64,000 nucleotides of DNA from Ideonella livida. Lineage in GTDB: Bacteria > Pseudomonadota > Gammaproteobacteria > Burkholderiales > Burkholderiaceae_C. Shown here in pieces: positions 11,085-20,353 of the stretch. The notes under the pieces are model-generated. The model was not told where the DNA came from, did not search any database, and was given only the letters and a program-made list of their open reading frames with translations. The stretch is from the NCBI RefSeq assembly GCF_010499455.1, contig NZ_JAAGOH010000011.1, positions 89,374 through 153,373 of the forward strand, in the 5' to 3' direction. Within the stretch, counting starts at the first letter, position 1; every line of letters starts with the position of its first letter. Position numbers and translations under genes: made by a program.

Positions 11085-14000
11085 TCAGCGGGTCTCCAGC
11101 CCGAGCAGGACCCGCGGCGACCACGGCGCGCCGCCTTCGTCCTCTGCCGACAGGTGCAGGCGCGGGGCGCCCAGGAACAACTGTTCCCGCGACACCCCGC
11201 GGGCGATCAGCGCGTCGCGGACCGCCATGCCACGCTGCAGCGCCAACTCCCGTGCCTGGTCCTCACCCACGACATGCGTGGCCCGCAGTTCGGACTCCAC
11301 CTGTGCCACCGGCAGCGTCGATTGGAATGGCCCCACCCAGGAGGCACCACGGCGGCTTTTGTGCAAGGCGCGCAACAGACGCTCACGCTCTGCGCCTTGA
11401 GGGGGAGACACCTCCACATCCAGCGCCGCCCCTGCGGCGAGCAGCTCCTTGCGCCGTTCGATCCGCAGCTGCTGCTCCAGCCAGGCGTTACGCATGGCCT
11501 CCCGCTCCTGCTGCGGATCCGCCAAACCGGTCAGGCCGAGCTGCAGCCCCGGGCGCTCCTTGAGCTTGCCCGCCAAGGCGTCCAGCGCCCCCAGCGCCTC
11601 AGGCGCAGGCTGCGCCAGTCCCGGCGGGAACGGCAGGGCGTCGGGCGCAGCCTCCCCTGCGCCCATGAGCAAGGCAAATGGCGCCGTGGCCGCCTTGACC
11701 AGCATGTTGCCCAGGAGCTTCAGCACCACTTGGCCAACGCTGAACTGTGGGTCGCTCAGCGAACCACTGACCGGCAAGTTGACGTCGATGACACCATGCC
11801 GGTCGCTCAACAGGGCCAGGGCCAGACGCACCGGTAGCTTGGTGGCTTCGGCACTGTTGGAGGCGTCGCCAAAAGTCAACTGGTTGAGCACCAGCTGGTT
11901 CTCTGCCTGCAGCGCGCCACCCGGGTCCACGCGATAGGCGAGATGAACGGACAACTTGCCGCGCTCAATCCCATATCCGGCGTATTTGGCGGCGTAAGCG
12001 GACAGGGGGGCCAACTCGATGTCCTGCGCCTTGGCCCGGAGGTCCAGCACAGGCGGCTTGACCAGAGGATTGGCGCCCCCTCGGACATCCAGCAGACCCG
12101 TGCCGGCGATCAGACCACTGATCTCCACCGGCGCCATGTCTCGACTCCCGCTGGAGAGGCGGCCGACGTAACCGTTGAGCTCGCTGAGCGAGGCACTGTA
12201 TTGGGGGCGGATGAAACGGTCCGTGAATTCCACGCGCCCGTTTCGCAGTCGCAGGGCCCCTACCTCGAACACCGCGGCAGGCGGCGCCTCTCTTGAGGCA
12301 CTGACCACAACGGGTGCCGATGCTGCGTCGGCAGGCGCTGGGGCCGCGGCCACCGCCGCCGGTGCTGACACGGCGCCCTGCGCAGGGGCTGGCACCAAGG
12401 GCGCCAGATTGAGGCCGCCCTGCTCGTCGATCAGGATGCTGGCGAAGAAGTCCGTCAGGCTCGCCTCCGCCAGTGCCAACTGCGGCACTCGCCCGGGCTG
12501 AAGCTGCACAGACAGGCCGGAAAGGTTCAACGCCTGCCAGCTCAGCAGGTCCTCCGCCTCCCTGAGTCCCTCGGCACGTGTACGGACCAGCACATCGGTC
12601 AGCCGGGCATCCCCTTGTGTCTGCAACTGCAGCCCCGCGGGGGCCAGCCTCAGCTCGGTCTGCCCCCGCCATCCCAACAGGGCCCGCACCAGACGGGCCG
12701 GCAACGCCTGACCGGCATAAGCGGCCCCCAGATGAACCGGCAATCGCTCGATCTGCGCCTGGCCACGCCATGCCAAGGGCGCCAGGCCCATTTGCCCCCG
12801 CCAGCCCATCTGGCCGGCGAGCTGCCGCTCGGCACCGGGAGCGCGCACCTGGGCGCTGCCTGCAACCGCCACCGGCAAGCCGGGTGCAGGAGGCCAGGCC
12901 AGGGCGCCCACCGTGAGCTGAAGCCGATCCAGGTCCATCGCCACGGGTCCGGCCGCCGGCCAGGCATCGCGCCATTGCAGGGCGGCGTCTTCCAGCACAA
13001 ACCGCTGCAGCCCCAGAGACCAGGCCGGAGCAGCAGTCGCCGGCGGAGACGATGGCGCCGCCGTTGAAGCGACCACCGCGCCTTCAGGCCGGCCCGGGTG
13101 TAACCACCGGGCCACATTGAGCTGCCCTTGCGCATCCCGGCGCACCAACAACTGCGGGGCAGTCCACCGCACCTCTTCGACCTGCACCCGATGGGCCGCC
13201 AAATCAACCTGAGCCTGCCGCACCGCCAGGCGCCGCCAGCGCGCAGCGGGCAAATTCGCGGCCTCGCCAGGCTCGTGCACCGCCAGGTCCCGCAAGTCCG
13301 CCTGCACCACTCGCAATTCAGTCGGCGGTCCATCGGGTGAACCCGCCCAGGCCGCCTCGGCTTGAAGGCCAACCAGCCCGCGCAGCCGAGGGGCCAAATG
13401 CGACCGCAGATAGGGCCCCACCAAGTCCAAATCCAGGTCGGATGCCAGCAGGGTCACCCGGGTGCCGGATGTGGACATATGCCCCTGGAGGTCCAGGTGG
13501 CCCATCGTTTGTCCCCCCTCCCTGGCGCTGTGGAGCCACATTTCCGCCGCCAGGCGCCCAGGCGCCGCCCCGTCGACAAGCGGCCAGGCCAGTTGGTGGC
13601 CTGACACCCGGGGCCACTTGAGGTCCCACTCGGCGCTGGGCTGCGGCACACGATCGCGCCAATGCAGACGGATGTCCTGCAAATCCAGCCGCTGCAGGGC
13701 CAGCTGCCATGCAGAGGGGCCTGTGGGACCGCCTGCGGCGGGCACCTGCGGCTTGGGCGGCTCGGACGGCGCCGCAGCCGCCTGGGAGGGTGAGGGTCCA
13801 GCGGGCAGGCCGCTCAAGCGGCCGTCCGCGCGCCGCTCGACCCAGAGGTCCAGCCCCTTCAGCGTCAGGGCCTCCAATCCCACGCGCCGACGGGAGGGGT
13901 CGACGGCCTGCACATCCAGTTGTGCCCGCTGCAACTGCAAAAGGCGCCCCCCTGGTTGGCCCGAAGCCGTGCGCTCACGCAGGACCAGATCGGCCACGCG

Positions 14001-14846
14001 TACCGAACCCGAGAGTTTCAAGGCTGGCGTCGCCTGGGCGGGCGCAGAGAAGTCCAGCGCCACCCGCAGGTCCAACTGCCCCGACTCCGGGATCACGGGC
14101 ACCGCCGCAGGCAGGTACTCTCGCCACTCCCCCAGGGCGAATCCACTGAGCGAAAACTCCAGGCGACCGGCCCGGTTGGGTGCCAAAGGCGTCGCCTCAG
14201 CGCGCGCCGCCAACACGGCGCCGTTCAGGCGCAAGCTCAAGGCAGGCTCCACCACCGTCTCCACATCCTGGTGGTCCAGGTGGAACAGGAAGGGCAGCGC
14301 CACCTGCAACGCCTGCACATGGTGCCGACGGCCCACCGGGCGGTCATCCAGCAGCAGCTCGCCACCCACCAGGCGAATGTTGTGCAAGCCGAAGCGGGGC
14401 AGCGGTGCCTGCGCTTTCGGCTCATCAGGAGACGGCGGGGTACTCAGACGCGACAGCACATCGTCGAAGTCGTAGCGTCCCGCTCCCACACGGGCCACCC
14501 GCACCACAGGACGCACCACTTCGAGGCCTTCCACCACGGGAGCCAGGCGCAACAGGCTGTGGAACACGGCCACATCCAGGTCGAGCCGATCCAGCGTCAG
14601 CAGCGAGTCTTGCCCCGGCGTAGCGCCCGCAATCGCCAAGCCCTGGATCACCAGCCGCCCATCCCATGGCTGGAAATCAATGGACTGCGCGCGCAAAGCA
14701 CGGCCCAGCTTGTCGCTCACCGGGCCTTGGAGGACCTGCTGCAGCCCCCAGGGTACGCCCCACCAAAGCAGCAGACCTAGGCCACCGCCCCCCAGGAGCA
14801 GGCCCACCGAGAGCCACTTGAACCACACGCTACGCAAAAAGGACAT
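11085..14846 (-). CDS. DUF748 (AsmA-like) envelope protein
   Basis: A 1253-residue protein beginning MSFLRSVWFKWLSVGLLLGG, which gives a single N-terminal membrane anchor. A very long beta-rich periplasmic region follows, of the AsmA/TamB-like DUF748 family. These proteins are thought to bridge the inner and outer membranes and to move or balance phospholipids; that role is family knowledge, not visible here. The central part has Ala/Pro-rich linkers. The C-terminus (IDVNLPVSGSLSDPQFSVG, then a charged helical ERREALLAAGA-like tail) is typical for DUF748. The ATG at 14846 starts the anchor helix; longer in-frame starts lie in noncoding-looking sequence. Confidence 0.88.
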   Translation of the reverse strand: MSFLRSVWFKWLSVGLLLGGGGLGLLLWWGVPWGLQQVLQGPVSDKLGRALRAQSIDFQPWDGRLVIQGLAIAGATPGQDSLLTLDRLDLDVAVFHSLLRLAPVVEGLEVVRPVVRVARVGAGRYDFDDVLSRLSTPPSPDEPKAQAPLPRFGLHNIRLVGGELLLDDRPVGRRHHVQALQVALPFLFHLDHQDVETVVEPALSLRLNGAVLAARAEATPLAPNRAGRLEFSLSGFALGEWREYLPAAVPVIPESGQLDLRVALDFSAPAQATPALKLSGSVRVADLVLRERTASGQPGGRLLQLQRAQLDVQAVDPSRRRVGLEALTLKGLDLWVERRADGRLSGLPAGPSPSQAAAAPSEPPKPQVPAAGGPTGPSAWQLALQRLDLQDIRLHWRDRVPQPSAEWDLKWPRVSGHQLAWPLVDGAAPGRLAAEMWLHSAREGGQTMGHLDLQGHMSTSGTRVTLLASDLDLDLVGPYLRSHLAPRLRGLVGLQAEAAWAGSPDGPPTELRVVQADLRDLAVHEPGEAANLPAARWRRLAVRQAQVDLAAHRVQVEEVRWTAPQLLVRRDAQGQLNVARWLHPGRPEGAVVASTAAPSSPPATAAPAWSLGLQRFVLEDAALQWRDAWPAAGPVAMDLDRLQLTVGALAWPPAPGLPVAVAGSAQVRAPGAERQLAGQMGWRGQMGLAPLAWRGQAQIERLPVHLGAAYAGQALPARLVRALLGWRGQTELRLAPAGLQLQTQGDARLTDVLVRTRAEGLREAEDLLSWQALNLSGLSVQLQPGRVPQLALAEASLTDFFASILIDEQGGLNLAPLVPAPAQGAVSAPAAVAAAPAPADAASAPVVVSASREAPPAAVFEVGALRLRNGRVEFTDRFIRPQYSASLSELNGYVGRLSSGSRDMAPVEISGLIAGTGLLDVRGGANPLVKPPVLDLRAKAQDIELAPLSAYAAKYAGYGIERGKLSVHLAYRVDPGGALQAENQLVLNQLTFGDASNSAEATKLPVRLALALLSDRHGVIDVNLPVSGSLSDPQFSVGQVVLKLLGNMLVKAATAPFALLMGAGEAAPDALPFPPGLAQPAPEALGALDALAGKLKERPGLQLGLTGLADPQQEREAMRNAWLEQQLRIERRKELLAAGAALDVEVSPPQGAERERLLRALHKSRRGASWVGPFQSTLPVAQVESELRATHVVGEDQARELALQRGMAVRDALIARGVSREQLFLGAPRLHLSAEDEGGAPWSPRVLLGLETR

Positions 14847-14964
14847 GTATCTCCACGTACCCACTTCCGGGCTCCCATCCACTGGGGCGCGATTGTGGGC
14901 TAACGGGCATGCCACCGGCCCCGCCGGCCCCCCGCTCCACCGCATCAAGCCCCCAGAAGCACGA

Positions 14965-14993
14965 AGCCCCTCACCACGACCGTGGGAGGGGCT
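14965..14993. terminator. Strong hairpin between ubiD and the DUF748 gene
   Basis: Perfect AGCCCCTC/GAGGGGCT stem, extended by CCACG/CGTGG, about 150 bases after the ubiD stop and 120 before the DUF748 start. There is no T-run. It is the only structure seen in the otherwise empty 295-base gap 14847-15141. Confidence 0.45.
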
Positions 14994-15141
14994 CGTGGTG
15001 GTCACGCGGACCACCTTGCTGGAGAGCGCCGGCGGTTGCAGGGCCGACCCTTCCAGGGGCTGCACGGATGCGGCCCTTTGAGATGCCTCGCACAAGAGGC
15101 GCTGTTAGATTAGCGCGCTGCGCCACCTTTGGCAAGACGAC

Positions 15142-16698
15142 TCAAGACTTGGAGAACAGACGATCGTAAAGGTCATCCATCTTGCGGGTCACGGCCTCGT
15201 CCATGGTGATGGTCCGGCCCCATTCACGGTCGGTTTCACCCGGCCACTTGTGGGTGGCATCCAGCCCCATCTTGCCGCCCAGGCCACTCACCGGTGAGGC
15301 GAAGTCGAGGTAGTCGATGGGGGTGGATTCGACCAGCGTCGCGTCCCGGACTGGATCCATTCGAGTGGTCACTGCCCAGACGACCTCCTTCCAGTCACGG
15401 ATGTCGACATCGTCATCCGTGACGATGATGAACTTCGTGTACATGAATTGGCGCAGGAAGCTCCACAGCCCGAACATCAGCCGCTTGGCATGCCCGGGAT
15501 AGGACTTTCGGATGGAGATGACGGCCAGCCGGTAGCTGCAGCCCTCGGGCGGCAGGTAGAAGTCCACGATCTCCGGAAACTGCCGCTGCAGGATCGGCAC
15601 GAACACTTCGTTGAGCGCCACGCCCAACACCGCAGGTTCATCAGGCGGCTTGCCGGTGTAGGTGGAGTGGTAAATGGGATCGCGACGGTGCGTCAGCCGG
15701 TCGATCTCAAACACGGGGAACCAATCCCGCTCGTTGTAGTAGCCCGTATGGTCACCGTAGGGCCCCTCCAAGGCATGCAGGTAGCCCCCCACCTCCTTGA
15801 GGGGAATGCCCAACTCGCTCTCTCCCTGGTAGCCGACTGCGGCCACAGGGATGTGTCCCTCCAGCACCATCTCCGCGCGGGCTGGCGCCTGGAGCTTGAG
15901 CGCCCCCTCGCCGACCGAGGTCTCCACCAGCTCAGTGCGCCCCCCCCGCAACAGACCCGCAAACTGATACTCCGACAAGGTGTCAGGCACCGGCGTGACG
16001 GCCCCCAGGGTGGTGGCCGGATCCGCGCCCAAGGCCACCGCCAGTGGAAATGGGCGCCCGGGTTGCGCTCGGGCGAAGTCGCGGAAATCCAAGGCACCTC
16101 CGCGATGGGCCAGCCAGCGCATGATCAGACGCCGCCGGCCGATGACCTGCTGACGGTAGATCCCCAGGTTCTGCCGAAGGCGCGGCCGGGCCACCGACTG
16201 CGGCCCACGGGTGATGACCAGCCCCCAGGTGAGCAGGGGCGCCACATCCCCCGGCCAGCAATGCTGGATGGGCCAGTCGGCCAAGTTGACCTCGTCGGCC
16301 TGCTGCACCACTTCCTGGCACGGTGCATGGCGGACCAGGGCAGGCTTCATGTCCCAGACCGCCTTGGCCATCTCCAGCAGCTTGCCGGCATCTTTCAACG
16401 ATCTTGGGGGATCCGGCTCCTTCAGGGCCGCCAGCAGCCGGCCGACATCCCGCAGATCCGACACCTGATCAGCCCCCATGCCCAAGGCCACCCGACGGGG
16501 AGTGCCAAACAAGTTTGCAAGTACTTGCACACCGTTGCGGCCTGAGTTCTCAAACAGCAAGGCCGGTCCGCCTGCCCTCAACACGCGGTCGGCCAGCGCC
16601 GTCATTTCCAGGTGCGGGGAGACGGGTTCAGCAACCCGACGCAGCTCTCCCTGGGCTTCAAGCCCCTGCAGGAAGTCTCGAAGATCGCGAAATTTCAT
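15142..16698 (-). CDS. ubiD: UbiD family decarboxylase (4-hydroxy-3-polyprenylbenzoate decarboxylase)
   Basis: 518 residues, full length for the UbiD family, which uses prenylated FMN to decarboxylate aromatic or acrylic acids; in most proteobacteria this is the third step of ubiquinone synthesis. It begins [19 protein letters not shown] and carries the family blocks [25 protein letters not shown], the segment around [15 protein letters not shown] and [17 protein letters not shown]. Its length and its proteobacterial UbiD-like N- and C-termini favour the ubiquinone enzyme over catabolic homologues. ubiX is not in the window. Confidence 0.93.
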   Translation of the reverse strand: MKFRDLRDFLQGLEAQGELRRVAEPVSPHLEMTALADRVLRAGGPALLFENSGRNGVQVLANLFGTPRRVALGMGADQVSDLRDVGRLLAALKEPDPPRSLKDAGKLLEMAKAVWDMKPALVRHAPCQEVVQQADEVNLADWPIQHCWPGDVAPLLTWGLVITRGPQSVARPRLRQNLGIYRQQVIGRRRLIMRWLAHRGGALDFRDFARAQPGRPFPLAVALGADPATTLGAVTPVPDTLSEYQFAGLLRGGRTELVETSVGEGALKLQAPARAEMVLEGHIPVAAVGYQGESELGIPLKEVGGYLHALEGPYGDHTGYYNERDWFPVFEIDRLTHRRDPIYHSTYTGKPPDEPAVLGVALNEVFVPILQRQFPEIVDFYLPPEGCSYRLAVISIRKSYPGHAKRLMFGLWSFLRQFMYTKFIIVTDDDVDIRDWKEVVWAVTTRMDPVRDATLVESTPIDYLDFASPVSGLGGKMGLDATHKWPGETDREWGRTITMDEAVTRKMDDLYDRLFSKS

Positions 16699-16731
16699 AC
16701 ATGAAAGTAATAAGAGAGCCTGCCCTTATTG

Positions 16732-16761
16732 TTGACCGGTTATTTTCGACCTTCCTACAAT
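16732..16761 (+). promoter_or_regulatory. Putative promoter toward the lytic transglycosylase gene
   Basis: TTGACC (16732-16737) and TACAAT (16756-16761) with 18-bp spacing, in the divergent gap between ubiD and the transglycosylase. The local sequence is conspicuously AT-richer than its surroundings. Confidence 0.45.
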
Positions 16762-16966
16762 CCCGGAAAACATCAAGAACACAGCCCGATCCGGCGCGCA
16801 CAACGACGCGTCCCGTGACAGGTCGGACTGCCAAGCCCTGCCACCCCGGCGCCCTGGAGCGCCTCCACCGCAGTCAAACCGGTGGCAGCCGATTATCGTC
16901 AGCGTGCTTGCACCGCCTGTTCGTGCGGACTTGCCGCATCGCCTGACGTGCTTCGAAAGGACGGAC

Positions 16967-17854
16967 ATGACGGGAACCTCCTGGGTTCAGCGCATGGCCA
17001 CCAACGGCAAGAACGCCACCCGGGTGTTCCTGACGGACGTGGGCCATGGACTGCTCGAGGTGAGCCACAACATGCTGGCCATGCTCGGACTGCTGGTGCT
17101 GGCACTCGGTCTGCTCGTGCTGGGTCGTGCGGACCTGCGCGCCCAGGCCGAAGAATCCATCTTCGCTTGGCTGCAGGCCCGCGAAGCGGCCCGCGTGGCA
17201 GATGCCGGCGTCTACAGCTTGCCAGAGGACGCGGAAGTCGCCCAGCTGGCCAAGGCGCTGGCGGCCGATCCTTCCAGCCTGGACAAGCAGCAGGCGGCCG
17301 TGACGCAGTGGTTGGCCCGCCGATACCGCGTGGCACCCGAACCGGTCGCACGGCTGGTCAAGGAAGCCTGGCAAGTCGGCGGCAAGGTACGTCTGGAGCC
17401 CACGCTCATCCTGGCCATCGTGGCCATCGAGTCGAGCTTCAACCCCTTTGCCCAGAGCCCCGTGGGCGCGCAGGGCCTCATGCAGGTCATGACCCATGTC
17501 CACAACGACAAGTACGAGGCATTCGGTGGACGTCTGGCCGCCTTTGACCCGGTGACCAACCTCCGCGTCGGGGTGCAGGTACTCAAGGAGTGCATCGCAC
17601 GCGCAGGCAGTCTGGAGGCGGGTCTGCGCTTCTACGTAGGCGCAGCCAACCTGGAGGACGACGGCGGCTACGCGCACCGCGTGCTGACGGAACAGCGCCA
17701 CCTGTCTGCAGTGGCGTCCGGGCGAAAGATTCCAGTGAATGTGCCCAACGTGGTGCCAGAGGCGGCACCGGCCGCCCCCAATGGCCCGCTGGCCCAGGCC
17801 GATCTGTCCCTCAGCTGGGACAAGGCCGGTAGCGAAGCACGTCTGGCCCGCTGA
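16967..17854 (+). CDS. Lytic transglycosylase, SLT domain
   Basis: 295 residues. One transmembrane segment (about 37-53, LAMLGLLVLALGLLVLG) anchors the protein, followed by a helical linker and an SLT-type transglycosylase domain (about 125-240). The catalytic Glu155 sits in AIVAIESSFNPFAQS, followed by the family GAQGLMQVM. It should cleave peptidoglycan to 1,6-anhydro products in the periplasm. The tail from 250 on is Ala/Pro-rich. The ATG at 16967 has a GAAAGGACGG ribosome-site-like sequence. Transcribed in the same direction as glyA but separated from it by the riboswitch leader. Confidence 0.88.
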   Translation: MTGTSWVQRMATNGKNATRVFLTDVGHGLLEVSHNMLAMLGLLVLALGLLVLGRADLRAQAEESIFAWLQAREAARVADAGVYSLPEDAEVAQLAKALAADPSSLDKQQAAVTQWLARRYRVAPEPVARLVKEAWQVGGKVRLEPTLILAIVAIESSFNPFAQSPVGAQGLMQVMTHVHNDKYEAFGGRLAAFDPVTNLRVGVQVLKECIARAGSLEAGLRFYVGAANLEDDGGYAHRVLTEQRHLSAVASGRKIPVNVPNVVPEAAPAAPNGPLAQADLSLSWDKAGSEARLAR

Positions 17855-17888
17855 TGCCTCCGGCAGGGCCGCGACGGCCCCTGCCCGC

Positions 17889-17894
17889 TAGAAT
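17889..17894 (+). promoter_or_regulatory. -10 box of the glyA leader transcript
   Basis: TAGAAT about 10 bases upstream of the riboswitch fold, the -10 form seen repeatedly in this window. Confidence 0.45.
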
Positions 17895-17903
17895 CCTGTT
17901 CCT

Positions 17904-18025
17904 ACGCGCGACTGGCGAAAGTCCGTGGCCCGTCCCTCCGGGGCGACCATGTGATGGGTGGATCACCACCGTGGAGCGCGGCGCTGCGCAGCGCAGCGAA
18001 GAATTGCCGCTCGCCTGGGCACCCT
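17904..18025 (+). ncRNA. ZTP (pfl-motif) riboswitch in the glyA leader
   Basis: The leader carries the two conserved blocks of the ZTP/ZMP riboswitch: CGACTGGCGAAA (17909-17920) and, after a variable arm, CCACCGTGGAGCGCG, then CGCCTGGGCA (18013-18022). P1 can form between CGCGC (17905-17909) and GCGCG (after GGA). The pseudoknot GGCG/CGCC is intact, and the variable arm contains its own GTGAT/ATCAC hairpin. The class senses the purine intermediate ZTP/ZMP, which accumulates when 10-formyl-tetrahydrofolate is short, and turns on one-carbon genes; glyA is a known target class. A second fold (ACCCTGC 18021-18027 with GCAGGGT 18051-18057) precedes the ribosome site and may be the expression platform. 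Confidence 0.85.
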
Positions 18026-18085
18026 GCCGACCGCCAACACGGGCGGATACGCAGGGTTATCACGCCCCGACCTGAAGGAATCTCC

Positions 18086-19336
18086 ATGTTTGACCGCTCC
18101 CAATCGACGCTGGCCCATGTCGACCCCGAAGTCTTCGCCGCTGTGCAGGCCGAGAACCTGCGCCAGGAAGAGCACATCGAGCTGATCGCCAGCGAGAACT
18201 ACACCTCTCCGGCCGTCATGGCCGCGCAGGGCTCCCAACTGACCAACAAGTACGCCGAAGGCTACCCGGGTAAGCGCTACTACGGCGGCTGCGAGAACGT
18301 GGACGTGGTGGAACAGCTCGCCATCGACCGGGTCAAGGAACTGTTCGGCGCCAACTTCGCCAACGTGCAGCCCAATTCCGGCTCGCAGGCTAACCAAGCT
18401 GTGTTCTTCGGCCTGCTGCAGCCGGGCGACACCATCATGGGCCTGAGCCTGGCTGAAGGCGGCCACCTGACGCACGGCATGCCGCTGAACATGTCGGGCA
18501 AGTGGTTCAAGGTCGTCAGCTACGGCCTGGACGCTGCTGAAGACATCAACTACGAGCAGATGGAAGCGCTGGCTCGCGAGCACAAGCCCAAGCTGATCAT
18601 CGCCGGCGCCTCGGCTTTCGCCCTGCGCATTGACTTCGAGCGCTTTGCCAAGATCGCCAAGGAAATCGGTGCCTACTTCATGGTGGACATGGCCCACTAC
18701 GCCGGCCTGATCGCCGCGGGTGTGTACCCCAACCCGGTGCCCCATGCCGACGTGGTGACCTCGACCACCCACAAGAGCCTGCGTGGCCCGCGTGGCGGCA
18801 TCATCCTCATGAACGATGAAGCCGTGGCCAAGAAGGTCAACTCAGCCATCTTCCCCGGCATCCAAGGCGGCCCGTTGATGCACGTCATCGCTGGCAAGGC
18901 GGTGGCCTTCAAGGAAGCCCTGAGCCCTGAGTTCAAGGCCTACCAGGAACAGGTGGTGAAGAACGCCAAGGTGCTGGCCGACACCCTGATCGCCCGGGGT
19001 CTGCGCATCGTGTCTGGTCGCACGGACAGCCATGTCATGCTGGTGGACCTGCGGCCGAAGAACCTGACGGGCAAGGAAGCCGAAGCCATCCTGGGCGCCG
19101 CCCACATGACCTGCAACAAGAACGGCATCCCCAACGACCCGCAAAAGCCTATGGTCACCAGCGGCATCCGGCTGGGCACGCCGGCCATGACCACCCGCGG
19201 CTTCAAGGAAGAAGAGGCGCGCCTGACCGCCAACCTGATCGCCGACGTGCTGGACAACCCGCATGATGAGGCCAACCTCGCCCGTGTGCGCGAGCAGGTG
19301 GCGGCGCTGACCCGGCGCTTCCCTGTCTATCGCTGA
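18086..19336 (+). CDS. glyA: Serine hydroxymethyltransferase
   Basis: PLP enzyme converting serine plus tetrahydrofolate to glycine plus 5,10-methylene-THF, the main source of one-carbon units. 416 residues. It shows [15 protein letters not shown], the [15 protein letters not shown] block, the PLP-lysine motif [13 protein letters not shown] and the C-terminal [16 protein letters not shown]. The ATG at 18086 follows an AAGGAA ribosome site. The ZTP riboswitch in its leader implies control by folate status. Followed closely by nrdR on the same strand. Confidence 0.98.
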   Translation: MFDRSQSTLAHVDPEVFAAVQAENLRQEEHIELIASENYTSPAVMAAQGSQLTNKYAEGYPGKRYYGGCENVDVVEQLAIDRVKELFGANFANVQPNSGSQANQAVFFGLLQPGDTIMGLSLAEGGHLTHGMPLNMSGKWFKVVSYGLDAAEDINYEQMEALAREHKPKLIIAGASAFALRIDFERFAKIAKEIGAYFMVDMAHYAGLIAAGVYPNPVPHADVVTSTTHKSLRGPRGGIILMNDEAVAKKVNSAIFPGIQGGPLMHVIAGKAVAFKEALSPEFKAYQEQVVKNAKVLADTLIARGLRIVSGRTDSHVMLVDLRPKNLTGKEAEAILGAAHMTCNKNGIPNDPQKPMVTSGIRLGTPAMTTRGFKEEEARLTANLIADVLDNPHDEANLARVREQVAALTRRFPVYR

Positions 19337-19413
19337 TCCACAGAACGTATGACGGCAGACGGCCCGCCTGAGGCGGCGCCACCTGCCCGTGCGTGCTGCG
19401 ACACTCCGGACCC

Positions 19414-19857
19414 ATGCGTTGCCCGTATTGCGCCCACACCGAGAGTCAGGTGGTTGAGACCCGGGAATCGGATGATGGGGACGTCATCCGCCGGAGACGT
19501 AAGTGCCATGGCTGCGGCAAACGCTTCACTACCTACGAAAGGGCCGAAGTCGCCCTGCCCGCGGTGGTCAAGCGCAGCGGAGCACGTGTCGAGTTTGAAC
19601 CCGCCAAGCTGCGGGCTTCCATGACCCTGGCGCTGCGCAAACGTCAGGTGAGCATCGAGCAAATCGATGCGGCGATCGAGCGCATCCAGGAGCAACTCCT
19701 GGCCAGCGGCCTGCGCGAGGTGCCCTCCACCCGCGTGGGCGAATTGGTGATGCGAGAACTCAAGCGACTGGATAAGGTCGCCTATGTGCGTTTCGCTTCG
19801 GTGTACCGAAGTTTCGAGGACGTGGATGAGTTCAGCCGTCTCATCCAAGAAATCTGA
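19414..19857 (+). CDS. nrdR: Transcriptional repressor NrdR
   Basis: 147-residue repressor of ribonucleotide reductase genes. The N-terminal zinc ribbon has CPYC and CHGCGKRF cysteine pairs (positions 3/6 and 31/34), and an ATP-cone domain follows with the [16 protein letters not shown] start. It binds NrdR boxes when loaded with ATP/dATP. The glyA-nrdR order is common in betaproteobacteria. The start MRCPYCAH at 19414 matches the family exactly. Confidence 0.97.
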   Translation: MRCPYCAHTESQVVETRESDDGDVIRRRRKCHGCGKRFTTYERAEVALPAVVKRSGARVEFEPAKLRASMTLALRKRQVSIEQIDAAIERIQEQLLASGLREVPSTRVGELVMRELKRLDKVAYVRFASVYRSFEDVDEFSRLIQEI

Positions 19858-19866
19858 GCACTACGG

Positions 19867-19897
19867 CGCCCGGGGACAGCGTAAGCCCGACCGGGCG
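19867..19897. terminator. Hairpin between convergent nrdR and pilE
   Basis: CGCCCGG/CCGGGCG arms with a 17-base loop in the 44-base gap between the two stop codons, followed on the + strand by TCGTTCATTTC. Plausible shared terminator. Confidence 0.4.
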
Positions 19898-19901
19898 TCG
19901 T

Positions 19902-20339
19902 TCATTTCCAGCACTCAGCCACCGTCCCCGACCCACTGACTGATTTGGCACCCGTGGCGGCCAGGCTCAGCACTCCACACTGCGGATCAATGGCGGTTCC
20001 TTCCAGCGCTCCCGCCTTGGGGTTGGCGCTCAGCCAGAACCCCTGCCCATCCTCATCCACCGTCAACGTGATGTCATAACCCCCAGCGCCCTGCTCATAG
20101 GCCGGAGGCAATGTCGCGTTCGAGTACGTTCCCCGCGCAGAGTAATAGCGCTGGAGAAATTGGGTGGCGGCCACCATGGCCGACTGGGCCTGGGAGCGCT
20201 TTCCCCTCTGCACATACTTGGTGTAGGACGGGTAGGCGATGGACCCCAGGATCCCCACAACCGCCACCACCACCAACAGTTCAATCAGCGTGAAGCCTTG
20301 TTGGCGTCCACGCACGGCACCCCTGAGCTGAGAAAACAT
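19902..20339 (-). CDS. pilE: Type IV pilin-like protein PilE
   Basis: 145 residues with a class III prepilin leader: basic start, then QQG|FTLIELLVVVAVVGILGSIAYPSY, with cleavage by PilD after Gly and Glu5 present. Two Cys near the C-terminus (CGVLS...CWK) would form the usual D-loop disulfide. It is the last gene of the minor pilin operon and resembles PilE, the minor pilin made with PilY1, rather than the major subunit PilA. An in-frame GTG at 20357 overlaps the pilY1 stop and is an alternative start. Confidence 0.88.
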   Translation of the reverse strand: MFSQLRGAVRGRQQGFTLIELLVVVAVVGILGSIAYPSYTKYVQRGKRSQAQSAMVAATQFLQRYYSARGTYSNATLPPAYEQGAGGYDITLTVDEDGQGFWLSANPKAGALEGTAIDPQCGVLSLAATGAKSVSGSGTVAECWK

Positions 20340-20353
20340 GGTTGTGTGCACAC

